Below are positions 50,087 through 58,178 of a stretch of DNA of 64,000 bases, piece after piece. The notes under the pieces were generated by a model. That model was not told the origin of the DNA. It saw nothing but the letters and a program-made list of their open reading frames with translations, and made no database searches. The stretch covers positions 62,001 through 126,000 of the forward strand of contig NZ_LZSV01000034.1 in assembly GCF_001665605.1 (NCBI RefSeq), written 5' to 3'. The first letter of the stretch is position 1, and each line of letters opens with the position of its first letter. The DNA is from Mycobacterium sp. 852014-50255_SCH5639931 (GTDB lineage: Bacteria; Actinomycetota; Actinomycetes; Mycobacteriales; Mycobacteriaceae). Made by a program: the position numbers and the translations under genes.

Positions 50087-50554
50087 ATGTCAGGCAGGAC
50101 GTTTTCATTCGAGATCAACCGCACGAGCACCGCGCCCGCCGCGACGCTGTTCCGGCTCGTGACTGACGGCGCCAACTGGTCGAAGTGGGCCAAGCCCATC
50201 GTCGTTCACTCGAGCTGGGCCCGGCAGGGCGATCCCGCGCCCGGCGGAATCGGGGCCGTCCGCAAGGTGGGGATGTGGCCCGTGCTGGTGCAGGAGGAGA
50301 CCGTCGAGTACGAGCAGGACCGCCGGCATGCCTACAAGCTCGTCGGCCCCCCGACTCCGGCCAAGGATTACTCGGGCGAGGTGGTCTTCACGCCTAACCC
50401 CGCGGGCGGAACCGACATCCGCTGGACCGGCTCGTTCACCGAGGGGGTGCGCGGGACGGGTCCGGTGATACGGGCAGCCATGGGCGGAGCGGTCAGGTTC
50501 TTCGCCGGCCGGCTGGTGAAGGCTGCCGAGCGGGAATCGAACGCCGGGCGGTAG
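50087..50554 (+). CDS. SRPBCC (polyketide cyclase/START-like) protein
   Basis: 155 residues from ATG 50087 with CGGGAG upstream. SRPBCC helix-grip fold: FEINRTSTAPAATLFRLV at the start, WSKWAKPIVVH, a central GPPTPAKDYSGEVVF and a long C-terminal helix. Ligand-binding or cyclase function unknown. Divergent from fadD31; the 218-bp gap shows no obvious operator. Confidence 0.8.
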   Translation: MSGRTFSFEINRTSTAPAATLFRLVTDGANWSKWAKPIVVHSSWARQGDPAPGGIGAVRKVGMWPVLVQEETVEYEQDRRHAYKLVGPPTPAKDYSGEVVFTPNPAGGTDIRWTGSFTEGVRGTGPVIRAAMGGAVRFFAGRLVKAAERESNAGR

Positions 50555-50592
50555 CACCGGGCGCATGACGGCCGCGGGAGGCGGCCGCGCCG

Positions 50593-51756
50593 CTACTTCG
50601 CGTCGACCTCGTCCTGATATTTCTTCGTCATGTGCGCGACCGCGTCCAACTGCGACTGCGCCAAGCTATCCCGGGCCTGCCCGGCGCGCGCGGCGGCGTC
50701 CAGCGTCGGCTGCGCCTGGCCCTGGAAATGCGGCATGACTTCGGCGGCAAACAATTCGGCGGACCGTTTGGTGGCGGCCGGGTTGGCCCACTCGTGGCCC
50801 ATCTGCAGCATGCAGCCGAACCCGCCGGATTGATCCCACAGCCGCTGAACCTGCTCGCGCGCCCGATCGGGCGTGCCGATCACGCCCGCCCCGTTTTCGT
50901 TGATGACGTCGATCATCTCGTCCAGCTGTTCGCCGGGCATCGTCATCTGCGGGAAGGCGGCCACCTTCTGGAAGTAGCGGAACCACGGCTCGATGCCGAA
51001 CTTGACCTCTTCCCGGGCCTGCTTTTCCGTTTCGGCAAGGTGGAAAAGGCCGACCAGGCTCCAGTTCTTGCGGTCGACCTGCGTGCCGAAGGCCGCCGCG
51101 CGCTCCTCGACGATGCCCCAGTGATACGAAAGCGCGTTGAAACCCTCGACGGTCAGCGTCGCGCCGATGGACAGCAGGCCGATGCCATGCTTGCCGGCCA
51201 GCCGCGCGCCCGTCGGTGACGCGACCGCGGCAACCGACAGCGGAATCCCGCCGTCGGAATAGGGGGCGAGCTGCAGCTTGGCGTCGAACAGCTGGTGCGT
51301 TGCCGTCTTGGCGCTGACGGTCTCCCCCGCCAGCAGCCGCACGACGATGTCGAGATTCGTTTCGAGCAGTTCGCGGGTGTCGGTGGGCGTGAGCCCGATC
51401 ATGGACGAGTCGCTGGGCAGGGAGCCCGGCCCCACACCGCCGATGATGCGGCCATGGGTGAGGTGATCCAGCAGCATCAGCCGGTCGGCGACCCACAGCG
51501 GGTTGTGGTACGAGAGCGAAATGACCCCGGTGCCAAAGCGGATGCGTTTGGCGCGCTCGGCCGCGGCGGCGATGAAGACCTCGGGCGAGCTGATGATCTC
51601 GCTGCCGGCCGAGTGGTGTTCGCCCATCCACACTTCGTCGAAGCCGAGTGCGTCGAGGTGCTCGATGAACTGCAGGTCGCGCTGCAACGCAAGCGTGGGA
51701 TTGGTGCCCGCCCGATGGAACGGGGCGATGAAGTATCCAAACCTGAGCTTCGCCAT
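50593..51756 (-). CDS. LLM-class (luciferase-like) flavin monooxygenase
   Basis: 387 residues. TIM barrel with LRFGYFIAPFHRAGTN, DEVWMGEHHSAGSEI, and the conserved GTGVISLSYHNPLWVADRL region and GRIIGGVGPG. These oxidise alkanes, alkanals, terpenes or sulfonates with reduced flavin or F420. The MxxxH-type hydrophobic substrate pocket is not resolved. ATG 51756 with AAGGGAG upstream. Leftward, ending near the SRPBCC gene (convergent). Confidence 0.88.
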   Translation of the reverse strand: MAKLRFGYFIAPFHRAGTNPTLALQRDLQFIEHLDALGFDEVWMGEHHSAGSEIISSPEVFIAAAAERAKRIRFGTGVISLSYHNPLWVADRLMLLDHLTHGRIIGGVGPGSLPSDSSMIGLTPTDTRELLETNLDIVVRLLAGETVSAKTATHQLFDAKLQLAPYSDGGIPLSVAAVASPTGARLAGKHGIGLLSIGATLTVEGFNALSYHWGIVEERAAAFGTQVDRKNWSLVGLFHLAETEKQAREEVKFGIEPWFRYFQKVAAFPQMTMPGEQLDEMIDVINENGAGVIGTPDRAREQVQRLWDQSGGFGCMLQMGHEWANPAATKRSAELFAAEVMPHFQGQAQPTLDAAARAGQARDSLAQSQLDAVAHMTKKYQDEVDAK

Positions 51757-51940
51757 CGAGGCTCCCTTGCATCCGATTGGCCTGAACCATAACTCGAATG
51801 CGGTGTTCGGCCTAGGCCGTCACGGAAGAACCCCCGGCGATCATCGGTTTTCAGCCGGCGGGGCCAGGTGATCCCGGCCCCGCCGACTACGGGAGCAAGT
51901 CTCTGTCGCGGTGCGTTACGGCGGGCTCAGCGCGTGGATG

Positions 51941-52339
51941 TCAGTAGCCGCCGCAGACGTTGCCGACGCATCCGCCGCCGCCGCCCGGGCCGCCGCCGCC
52001 ACCCCCGACGCCGGGGATGCTGCCGCCTCCGCCGCCGGGGCCGCCGCCACCCGTGGGGCCGCCGGGGACGCCGCCGCCTCCGCCGCCCGGGCCACCGCCA
52101 CCGGTCGGCCCGCCGGGGACGCCGCCGCCACCACCGCCGGGGCCGCCACCGCCTGTGGGGCCGCCCGGAGCGGTGCCGCCGCCGCCAGGTGTGGACGGAG
52201 CCACGCTGGACGACGGCGTGGTCGTCGGGGTGGTGCTGCTGCTGCTCGGCCCTTTATTGCCGCCGCCGCACCCGACCGCGAACACGAGCATGGCCGCACC
52301 GCCGAAGAGCGCGACCGAAGTCCTGGCTGCAGATCTCAT
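51941..52339 (-). CDS. Glycine-rich repeat lipoprotein
   Basis: 132 residues from ATG 52339. Signal/lipobox with AVGC (Cys24), a Ser/Thr/Pro linker to about residue 55, then 68 residues of glycine-rich sequence arranged as four 17-residue repeats (residues 59-126). The C-terminus has two Cys (CVGNVCGGY). Exposed on the cell envelope by prediction. No enzyme motif. The repeat region may vary in copy number between strains. Confidence 0.75.
   Translation of the reverse strand: MRSAARTSVALFGGAAMLVFAVGCGGGNKGPSSSSTTPTTTPSSSVAPSTPGGGGTAPGGPTGGGGPGGGGGGVPGGPTGGGGPGGGGGGVPGGPTGGGGPGGGGGSIPGVGGGGGGPGGGGGCVGNVCGGY
51962..52165. repeat. Four tandem 51-bp units (17-residue glycine repeats)
   Basis: Units encode GGPTGGGGPGGGGGGVP twice, a third copy ending SIP and a fourth degenerate copy (GVGGG...). 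DNA copies are nearly identical in the first two. A typical substrate for slippage, so it could be a VNTR locus. Confidence 0.8.
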
Positions 52340-52446
52340 CGAAGTCCCCAATCCCCACTTGCGCCACGGCAACTGGTCCATTTCTCCTTACCCCGGCACG
52401 CGCCCGTGCAAACGGGATTCGATGCGGGACTTCTGCCCGGAAACGG

Positions 52447-52476
52447 CGATGGCCCATCCACCGGGATGGGCCATCG
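52447..52476. terminator. 13-bp hairpin, copy 1 (possible aceA2 terminator)
   Basis: CGATGGCCCATCC, four-base loop, GGATGGGCCATCG: perfect thirteen-pair stem, about 270 bp beyond the aceA2 stop. It shares its core with the hairpin at 52538-52572. Terminator or operator are both possible. Confidence 0.5.
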
Positions 52477-52537
52477 GTACAAGCGGCGGGCGCGGCTGGC
52501 GCCAGGCGAAAATCGCAACGGAAGCGAGTGCGTGGGA

Positions 52538-52572
52538 GCCGATGGCCCATCTCGGGCTAATGGGCCATCGGC
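52538..52572. terminator. 13-bp hairpin, copy 2
   Basis: GCCGATGGCCCAT, nine-base loop, ATGGGCCATCGGC: perfect thirteen-pair stem. The core CGATGGCCCAT is the same as in copy 1, in inverted repeat form, with 61 bp separating the two hairpins. Confidence 0.5.
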
Positions 52573-52627
52573 GAGCCAAATCGTATCCTCGGACAACTGT
52601 TGCTATGCGGGAATTTGCTGCATCAGT

Positions 52628-52646
52628 AATAAGAAATTTTCTTATT
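52628..52646. promoter_or_regulatory. A+T-only near-perfect palindrome
   Basis: AATAAGAAA-T-TTTCTTATT: nine-base arms around one base; only G33 and C41 in its relative numbering break an all-A/T run. Striking against the genome composition. Possible operator or nucleoid-protein site upstream of the repeat lipoprotein gene (about 290 bp) or downstream of aceA2 (about 100 bp). Confidence 0.4.
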
Positions 52647-52746
52647 CGTAAATTGGATACCGCATTCGCGTCGTGACACGCCGCCGTGAGCCGCATCAGC
52701 AGCCGCAGTCAGACCTGCGCCCACCTGAGCGAACGGCGTCCGCTCC

Positions 52747-55035
52747 CTAGGCTTCCTTCGTGATCAACTTGCGCAGCGCCACCCGGTCGGGAGTCAGCAG
52801 CTCGGCGATGCGCGGCTTGTTCACCTCGGCGACGATGATCTCGCCGACCTCCTGGTAGACCTCGCTGAAGATCCCGTGGGACTTCATCTTCTCGGTCTGA
52901 TAGAGGTTGTCCTCGGTCGGCGTCACGTAGTAAACCGCGTCGGCCTTGAACCGGTGCACCAGCCAGAGGTGAATCAGCGTCATCAGGCGCTTCTGGCGCA
53001 GCTTCTCGGCGAAGGTGTTCTGGTCACGCACCTGCAGGATGCTGCGGCCGTGCCGGTCCTTGATGGGATCGACGACGACATTGGCCAGCTGCTCGTTCCC
53101 GTTGCCGTAGATGCCGAGCTCGAGAACGTCCGAACCGGCGCGGCGGGGCCGCAGGGTCACCCGCAGCTTTTCGCCGAGCTGGTAGTTCTCGCTCCACAGC
53201 GCCAGCCACTCCTCCAGCAGCTTCTTGGGCACCTCGGTCTGCGCGAGGTGCTGATGCTGGGTCGAGCCCTTGCCCATCGCCTTGGTGGTCGCCGTACGCC
53301 CGGACGATGCCTGCAGCGCCGCGTCGCTGCGTGGTCCGCCGACCAGGGTCTGCGGGGTCCGGTAAGGCGACTCGACCAGGCGCATCTTCCGCTGCAGCCG
53401 AGCCAGCGCCAGCATGCCGTCCTGCTGCAGCGACGTGGCGAACTCCTCGGCGGCGACACCGTCGATCTGGTGGCCGCCGTAGGTGATGAAGTTGAAGACG
53501 AAGCCCATCTTGCCGAGCTCCTCGGGGAAGCGCTTCATCTCCTCGTCGGTCATCCCGGTGGTGTCCCAGTTGAAGGACGGCGAGAGGTTGTAGGCCAGCA
53601 TCTGCTCCGGGAATTCGGCGTGGATGGCGTCGGCGAACTGACGGGCGTCGGCGAGATCGGCGGTCTTCGTCTCCATCCAGAGGATGTCGGCGAACGGCGC
53701 GGCCGCGAGCGACTTGGCGATGGCGTACGGAATGCCGCCGCGGATCTGGTAGTAGCCCTCCGGCGTCTTCGACAACTCCGGCTCCCATGGCGGATCGACG
53801 CCCAGTTCCTTCGCCTTCTCCCGCGCGGCGTAAAGCGATGCGCGCGCGGCGAACTCGCGCCACTCGTCGGGGGTCATGCTCGGCGACTCGTCTTCGGTCT
53901 CGCCGAACGAGAGCACCTCCGCGACGGCCTCGCTGTAGGTCATCAGCCCGGCGTCGTCCTCCCACGCCGCCACGAATCGCGACTCGACCTGGTCGAAGAG
54001 GTCATCGATCGAGCCGTGTCCGTCCTCCCGCAGGGCGTTCACGGCCTCGGAGATCAAGCCCTGGATGCCCTGGCGCTCGAGCCAGGCGCTGGCGGCGGCG
54101 TACTCGGAGTCGGCGAGGGCGTAGAGCAGGTGGCCGTTGAGTTCCTTGACCCCGAGCTCGTAGAAGCGCCGGACCAGCGCCAGGAAACATGCCTTGTACG
54201 AAGGGATGTTGAGGTTGGTCGCGCCGAGCAGGAACGGCTGGTCGCGCTCGTCGGCGCGGCTGTCGATGAGGTTGGCCGCCTCGGCGTCGGTGCGGGCGAC
54301 GATGATGCCGGGCACCTTCATGACGTCGAGTTGGAACCGGGCCGCGTTGAGCCGCTTGATCTGTTCGTCCGACGGCACCAGCACCTTGCCGCCCTGGTGG
54401 CCGCATTTCTTGGTGCCCGGGCGCTGGTCTTCGATGTGGTAACCGGCCACGCCGACCTCGACGAAGCGGCGGATCAGGTTGCGCACGTGCGGGTCACCGC
54501 CGTGGCCGGTGTCTGCGTCGGCGATGATGAACGGCCGGTAGTCGTACGCGGGTGTGGTGGCGCGCTGTCGTTCGGTCATGTTCAGGCGCTGGTATTGCTG
54601 GTTGCGGTCGGCGGTGAGCAGGGCGCGCACCAGCACCGCCGCGTCGTCGGGCACCTGGCTGAGGGGATAGCTGGCGAGGTCGGGACCGGGGTCTTCGGTG
54701 GTGGATCCCTTGGCCGAGGTTGCCCAGCCGCCGAGGTAGATGCCCTCGATGCCCATCCGCTTCATGGCCACCGCCTGGCCGGGCGAGTAGGGGCCGAATG
54801 TCGTAATGCTCTTCTTCGCGGCGAACAGCTCGCGCAGCCGGTCGTAGAAGGCGGCGGCCGCGTTCCGTGCCACCGGGTAGTCGGTCGGGATGGTGCCGCG
54901 CTGCTCGACCACCTGGCGGGCCGTGTAGAGGCGCGTGATGCCGGCGAAGCGTGGGTCGTCCATGTACCGCTGCGTGGCGGCGATGTCGTCTTCGAACGAT
55001 GTCCGGACTTCGGTGTCCGAGTCAATGATGGCCAT
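52747..55035 (-). CDS. aceA: Isocitrate lyase 2, full length (AceA2/ICL2)
   Basis: 762 residues from ATG 55035. Catalytic KKCGH with Cys211, and preceding ADADTGHGG metal/substrate site (about 172-180). Cleaves isocitrate to glyoxylate and succinate (glyoxylate shunt; methylisocitrate in propionate metabolism). In H37Rv this gene is split into Rv1915/Rv1916; here it is a single intact frame with the ~200-residue C-terminal regulatory extension of the ICL2 class. Cytosolic, and required during growth on fatty acids. Confidence 0.95.
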   Translation of the reverse strand: MAIIDSDTEVRTSFEDDIAATQRYMDDPRFAGITRLYTARQVVEQRGTIPTDYPVARNAAAAFYDRLRELFAAKKSITTFGPYSPGQAVAMKRMGIEGIYLGGWATSAKGSTTEDPGPDLASYPLSQVPDDAAVLVRALLTADRNQQYQRLNMTERQRATTPAYDYRPFIIADADTGHGGDPHVRNLIRRFVEVGVAGYHIEDQRPGTKKCGHQGGKVLVPSDEQIKRLNAARFQLDVMKVPGIIVARTDAEAANLIDSRADERDQPFLLGATNLNIPSYKACFLALVRRFYELGVKELNGHLLYALADSEYAAASAWLERQGIQGLISEAVNALREDGHGSIDDLFDQVESRFVAAWEDDAGLMTYSEAVAEVLSFGETEDESPSMTPDEWREFAARASLYAAREKAKELGVDPPWEPELSKTPEGYYQIRGGIPYAIAKSLAAAPFADILWMETKTADLADARQFADAIHAEFPEQMLAYNLSPSFNWDTTGMTDEEMKRFPEELGKMGFVFNFITYGGHQIDGVAAEEFATSLQQDGMLALARLQRKMRLVESPYRTPQTLVGGPRSDAALQASSGRTATTKAMGKGSTQHQHLAQTEVPKKLLEEWLALWSENYQLGEKLRVTLRPRRAGSDVLELGIYGNGNEQLANVVVDPIKDRHGRSILQVRDQNTFAEKLRQKRLMTLIHLWLVHRFKADAVYYVTPTEDNLYQTEKMKSHGIFSEVYQEVGEIIVAEVNKPRIAELLTPDRVALRKLITKEA

Positions 55036-55247
55036 GGCCCTACGCTCCTCTTCGGCACGATTCCCCTGGACGGAGTCTATCCCCGGAGATGACCTTTCAA
55101 TCAGGGGCCGAAAGACCCATGCCAAAACTGTTGCCGGACGCCTGTATCCGCAACCCGGCGACGGCGCGGCACGGCCGCGGGCCACCAGGCGGGCGGTCTC
55201 GGTGTGCACCGCTTGCGGCGCAACACTTTTCGCGCGCAAGATCCGGC

Positions 55248-55964
55248 TCAGCCGGGACCGCCGGGCGCGCGCCCGGCCAACCACTCCCGCTGGCGACGGA
55301 CGAACTCCGCGTTGACGACCCTCCCGTGGCCCGGCACGTAGACCGCGTCCGCCCCGCCGACCGCGAGCAGCCGCTCGAGGGTGGCCGGCCAGGCGGCCAC
55401 GTCCGAGTCGGCGTCGATCGCGGGATCGGCGGACTCCTCGACAAGGTCGCCGGTGAACACGACGACCGGGTCGTCGGCCCTCCCGGGGGCGACCACCACC
55501 AGATCCGAGGTGGTGTGGCCACGTCCCAGGTGGGCGATCGTCACGGTGCGGTCGCCGAGGTCGATGGTGGCGTCGAAGACTCCGCGCCGCGGGGGTCGCA
55601 AGGCGGCGATCGCTTGGTCTATCTCCGCGGGGTCGGCGCCGTGGTGCAACGCGTCGTCGCGCATCCGGTCGGTCCCCGAGGACAGGCATTCGACCACCTC
55701 GGGCGCGCAGTAGATGTTCGCGTCCGCAAACGCCGAAGAACCCAGAACGTGGTCAAAGTGCTTGTGGGTCAGGACGATAGCGCTGACCGGGCGGCCGGCG
55801 AGCCGTCGCACGCCTGCGTCGATTGCGGCCGCCTCGGCGAGCGTCGTGCCGGTGTCGACCAGCAGTACCCCGGTGCGGCCCCACACGAGTCCGACCGTGA
55901 CATCGCAGAACGGCAGCCGGCAGCGATGCACGCTGGCGGTCAACCGTTCCCAAGCGAGATGCAC
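55248..55964 (-). CDS. Metallo-beta-lactamase-fold hydrolase
   Basis: 238 residues from GTG 55964. Zinc site THKHFDHV (HxHxDH) with a downstream HLGRGHTTSD and TGDLVEES, and a distal GHG (VPGHGRVV). Such enzymes hydrolyse thioesters, lactones or glyoxalase II-type substrates. Rv1913-type by position, divergent from fadB5 (51 bp between starts). Confidence 0.87.
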   Translation of the reverse strand: MHLAWERLTASVHRCRLPFCDVTVGLVWGRTGVLLVDTGTTLAEAAAIDAGVRRLAGRPVSAIVLTHKHFDHVLGSSAFADANIYCAPEVVECLSSGTDRMRDDALHHGADPAEIDQAIAALRPPRRGVFDATIDLGDRTVTIAHLGRGHTTSDLVVVAPGRADDPVVVFTGDLVEESADPAIDADSDVAAWPATLERLLAVGGADAVYVPGHGRVVNAEFVRRQREWLAGRAPGGPG

Positions 55965-56015
55965 ACGAGCAAGGTAGCGTCAACCGGGCCTGAGCGGCCG
56001 GGGAGGAATCTCTAG

Positions 56016-57020
56016 ATGCGCGCAGTCGTCATCACCAAGCGTGGCGGTCCGTCGGTCCTGCGGGTCCAGCAGCGGCCCGATCCCCCGCCGCCGGGTCCGG
56101 GGCAGCTGCGGGTGGCGGTGCGCGCGGCGGGCGTGAACTTCGCCGATCACCTCGCCCGCGTCGGCATGTATCCGGATGCGCCGAAGCTCCCGGCGGTCGT
56201 CGGCTACGAAGTCGCCGGGACCGTCGAGGCCGTCGGCGACGGTGTCGATCGCGGCCGCGTCGGCGAGCGGGTGCTGGCGGGTACCCGCTTCGGCGGCTAT
56301 GCCGAGATCGTCAACGTGGCCGCGAGCGACTCAGTGCCGCTGCCGGCCGCAATGAGCTTCGAAGAGGGCGCCGCCGTTCCGGTCAATTACGCCACCGCGT
56401 GGGCCGCGCTGCACGGGTACGGGTCGCTGCGCACCGGGGAAAGGGTGTTGGTGCACGCCGCGGCCGGCGGGGTCGGTATCGCGGCCATCCAGTTCGCGAA
56501 GGCCGCCGGGGCCGAGGTGCATGGCACCGCGTCGCCGGCGAAACACGAGAAGCTGGCCGAACTGGGGGTGGACCGGGCGATCGACTACCGCCGTGACGGT
56601 TGGTGGCGTGGCCTGGATCCGTACGACGTGGTGCTCGACGCGCTGGGTGGCACGTCGCTGCGGCGGTCCTACGCGCTGTTGCGGCCGGGTGGACGGCTGG
56701 TCGGGTACGGGGTGTCGAACCTGCAGCATGGTGAGAAGCGCTCGCTGCGGGCGGCCGCCCCGCACGCGTTGGCGATGCTGCGCGGGTTCAACCTGATCGA
56801 CCAACTCTCGGAGTCCAAGGCGGTGATCGGCCTCAACATGCTGCGGCTGTGGGATGACCGCGGCACGCTCGAGCCGTGGATCACTCCGCTGGCCCAGGCG
56901 CTCGCGGACGGAACGATCGCTCCCGTCGTCCATGCGGCGGTGCCGTTCGCCGACGCACCGGAGGCGCACCGCATCCTGGCGGCCCGGGAGAATGTCGGCA
57001 AGGTAGTCCTGGTGCCGTGA
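56016..57020 (+). CDS. fadB5: Zinc-type MDR dehydrogenase, FadB5-like
   Basis: 334 residues, same length as M. tuberculosis FadB5 (Rv1912c). The MDR fold shows GVNFADHLARVGMYPDAPK and coenzyme site LVHAAAGGVGIAAIQFAKA (about residues 146-164). No zinc ligands are obvious, so a quinone-oxidoreductase-like enzyme is more likely. ATG 56016 with GAGGA upstream. Heads a rightward unit with SRPBCC and lppC. Confidence 0.88.
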   Translation: MRAVVITKRGGPSVLRVQQRPDPPPPGPGQLRVAVRAAGVNFADHLARVGMYPDAPKLPAVVGYEVAGTVEAVGDGVDRGRVGERVLAGTRFGGYAEIVNVAASDSVPLPAAMSFEEGAAVPVNYATAWAALHGYGSLRTGERVLVHAAAGGVGIAAIQFAKAAGAEVHGTASPAKHEKLAELGVDRAIDYRRDGWWRGLDPYDVVLDALGGTSLRRSYALLRPGGRLVGYGVSNLQHGEKRSLRAAAPHALAMLRGFNLIDQLSESKAVIGLNMLRLWDDRGTLEPWITPLAQALADGTIAPVVHAAVPFADAPEAHRILAARENVGKVVLVP

Positions 57021-57055
57021 GTTTTTAGCGGCGCTGCAGTGGTTATCTATCTCCC

Positions 57056-57499
57056 ATGGCTGTCACCGAATCCCGCGAGGTCGTCATCGAGGCGACACCG
57101 GATCAGATAATGGATGTGCTGTTCGACATCGAATCGCTGCCCGAGTGGTCCTCGGTTCATCAGAAGGTGGAGGTTCTCGAGCGGGACGATCAGGGCCACC
57201 CCACCAGATCGAAGCAAGTGGTCAAACTTGTCGGTGTCAGCGACGAGCAGGAGTTGGCGTACACCGTTCACGACGACGGCGTCAGCTGGACTCTGGTCAG
57301 CGCCAAACAGCAACGCGCGCAAGACGGTCGCTACACGCTGACGCCCGACGGAGACTCCACCCGGGTGAACTTCGATCTCACCGTGGACCTGTTGATGCCG
57401 GTGCCCGGGTTTTTGATCAAGCGTGGGTCCAAGAGCCTGATGGACACGGCCACCAAGGGATTGCGTAAACGGGTACTGGAGCGCAAGGGCGGCAAGTAG
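57056..57499 (+). CDS. SRPBCC family protein
   Basis: 147 residues from ATG 57056. The helix-grip pattern TESREVVIEATPDQIMDVLFDIESLPEWSS fits START/SRPBCC proteins; central VVKLVGVSDEQELAYTV and a long C-terminal helix. Binds or shapes a hydrophobic ligand. It lies between fadB5 and lppC in the same direction; gaps of 35 and 62 bp. Confidence 0.82.
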   Translation: MAVTESREVVIEATPDQIMDVLFDIESLPEWSSVHQKVEVLERDDQGHPTRSKQVVKLVGVSDEQELAYTVHDDGVSWTLVSAKQQRAQDGRYTLTPDGDSTRVNFDLTVDLLMPVPGFLIKRGSKSLMDTATKGLRKRVLERKGGK

Positions 57500-57561
57500 C
57501 GGCACCCAGGCCGCCGAATCGGGCGCTTCCGGATGGGCGCCGCGCGAGCGACACTGTTCAT

Positions 57562-58170
57562 ATGAAACCGAAACCCGTGAGCAACTTTCGACGGGTCGCA
57601 TCTCTCGCCGGTGCGTTGGCGGTCCTCGGCGCGGTGGCCGGCTGCGGCGGCCACGGTGACACGCGTATGACAGCGCCGTCGACGCCGAAGGTCACGACCC
57701 TTGGGCGCACCGTCCCGGCCGCCCCCGCCGACGGACCGTTGACCATCAGCAGTCCGGCGTTCCGCGACGGTGCGCCGATCCCCGTGCAGTACACGTGCAA
57801 GGGGGCGAACATGGCCCCGCCGCTGACGTGGTCGGCCCCGTTGGGGGCCGCACTCGTGGTCGACGACCCGGACGCCGTCAACGGCCTCTATGTGCACTGG
57901 GTGGTGGTCGGAATCGGCCCCGGTTCCGGCAGCACCGCCGACGGTCAGACGCCGGCCGGCGCGACCACCCTGCCGAATACCGCCGGCGAGCCCGCGTACA
58001 AAGGCCCCTGCCCGCCGGCGGGAACCGGCACGCACCATTACCGGTTCACCCTCTACCAGCTTCCCAACGACTATCAGCTGCCCGACGGGCTCGCCGGTGT
58101 CCAGGCGGCGCAGGCGATTGGCGGCGCCGCGACCGCGCAGGCGCGGCTGACGGGGACCTTCGGAGGCTGA
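57562..58170 (+). CDS. lppC: Phosphatidylethanolamine-binding (PEBP) lipoprotein, LppC-like
   Basis: 202 residues. Signal with lipobox GAVAGC (Cys near residue 28). PEBP/YbhB-like domain with PVQYTCKGANMAPPLTWSA and the ligand-pocket DDPDAVNGLYVHWVV, and GTGTHHYRFTLYQL. LppC-type by length and position. Predicted to bind small ligands or inhibit enzymes in the envelope. It converges with the FAD oxidoreductase gene, 8 bp apart. Confidence 0.87.
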   Translation: MKPKPVSNFRRVASLAGALAVLGAVAGCGGHGDTRMTAPSTPKVTTLGRTVPAAPADGPLTISSPAFRDGAPIPVQYTCKGANMAPPLTWSAPLGAALVVDDPDAVNGLYVHWVVVGIGPGSGSTADGQTPAGATTLPNTAGEPAYKGPCPPAGTGTHHYRFTLYQLPNDYQLPDGLAGVQAAQAIGGAATAQARLTGTFGG

Positions 58171-58178
58171 GGCCGCCC

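Larger units (their letters stand above)
52340..52746. other. 407-bp palindrome-rich region between aceA2 and the repeat lipoprotein
   Basis: Lies downstream of aceA2 (stop at 52747 on the minus strand) and upstream of the lipoprotein start at 52339. It holds two hairpins sharing one core and an A+T-rich near-palindrome, listed separately. No gene is called; frames here lack protein character. Confidence 0.5.
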
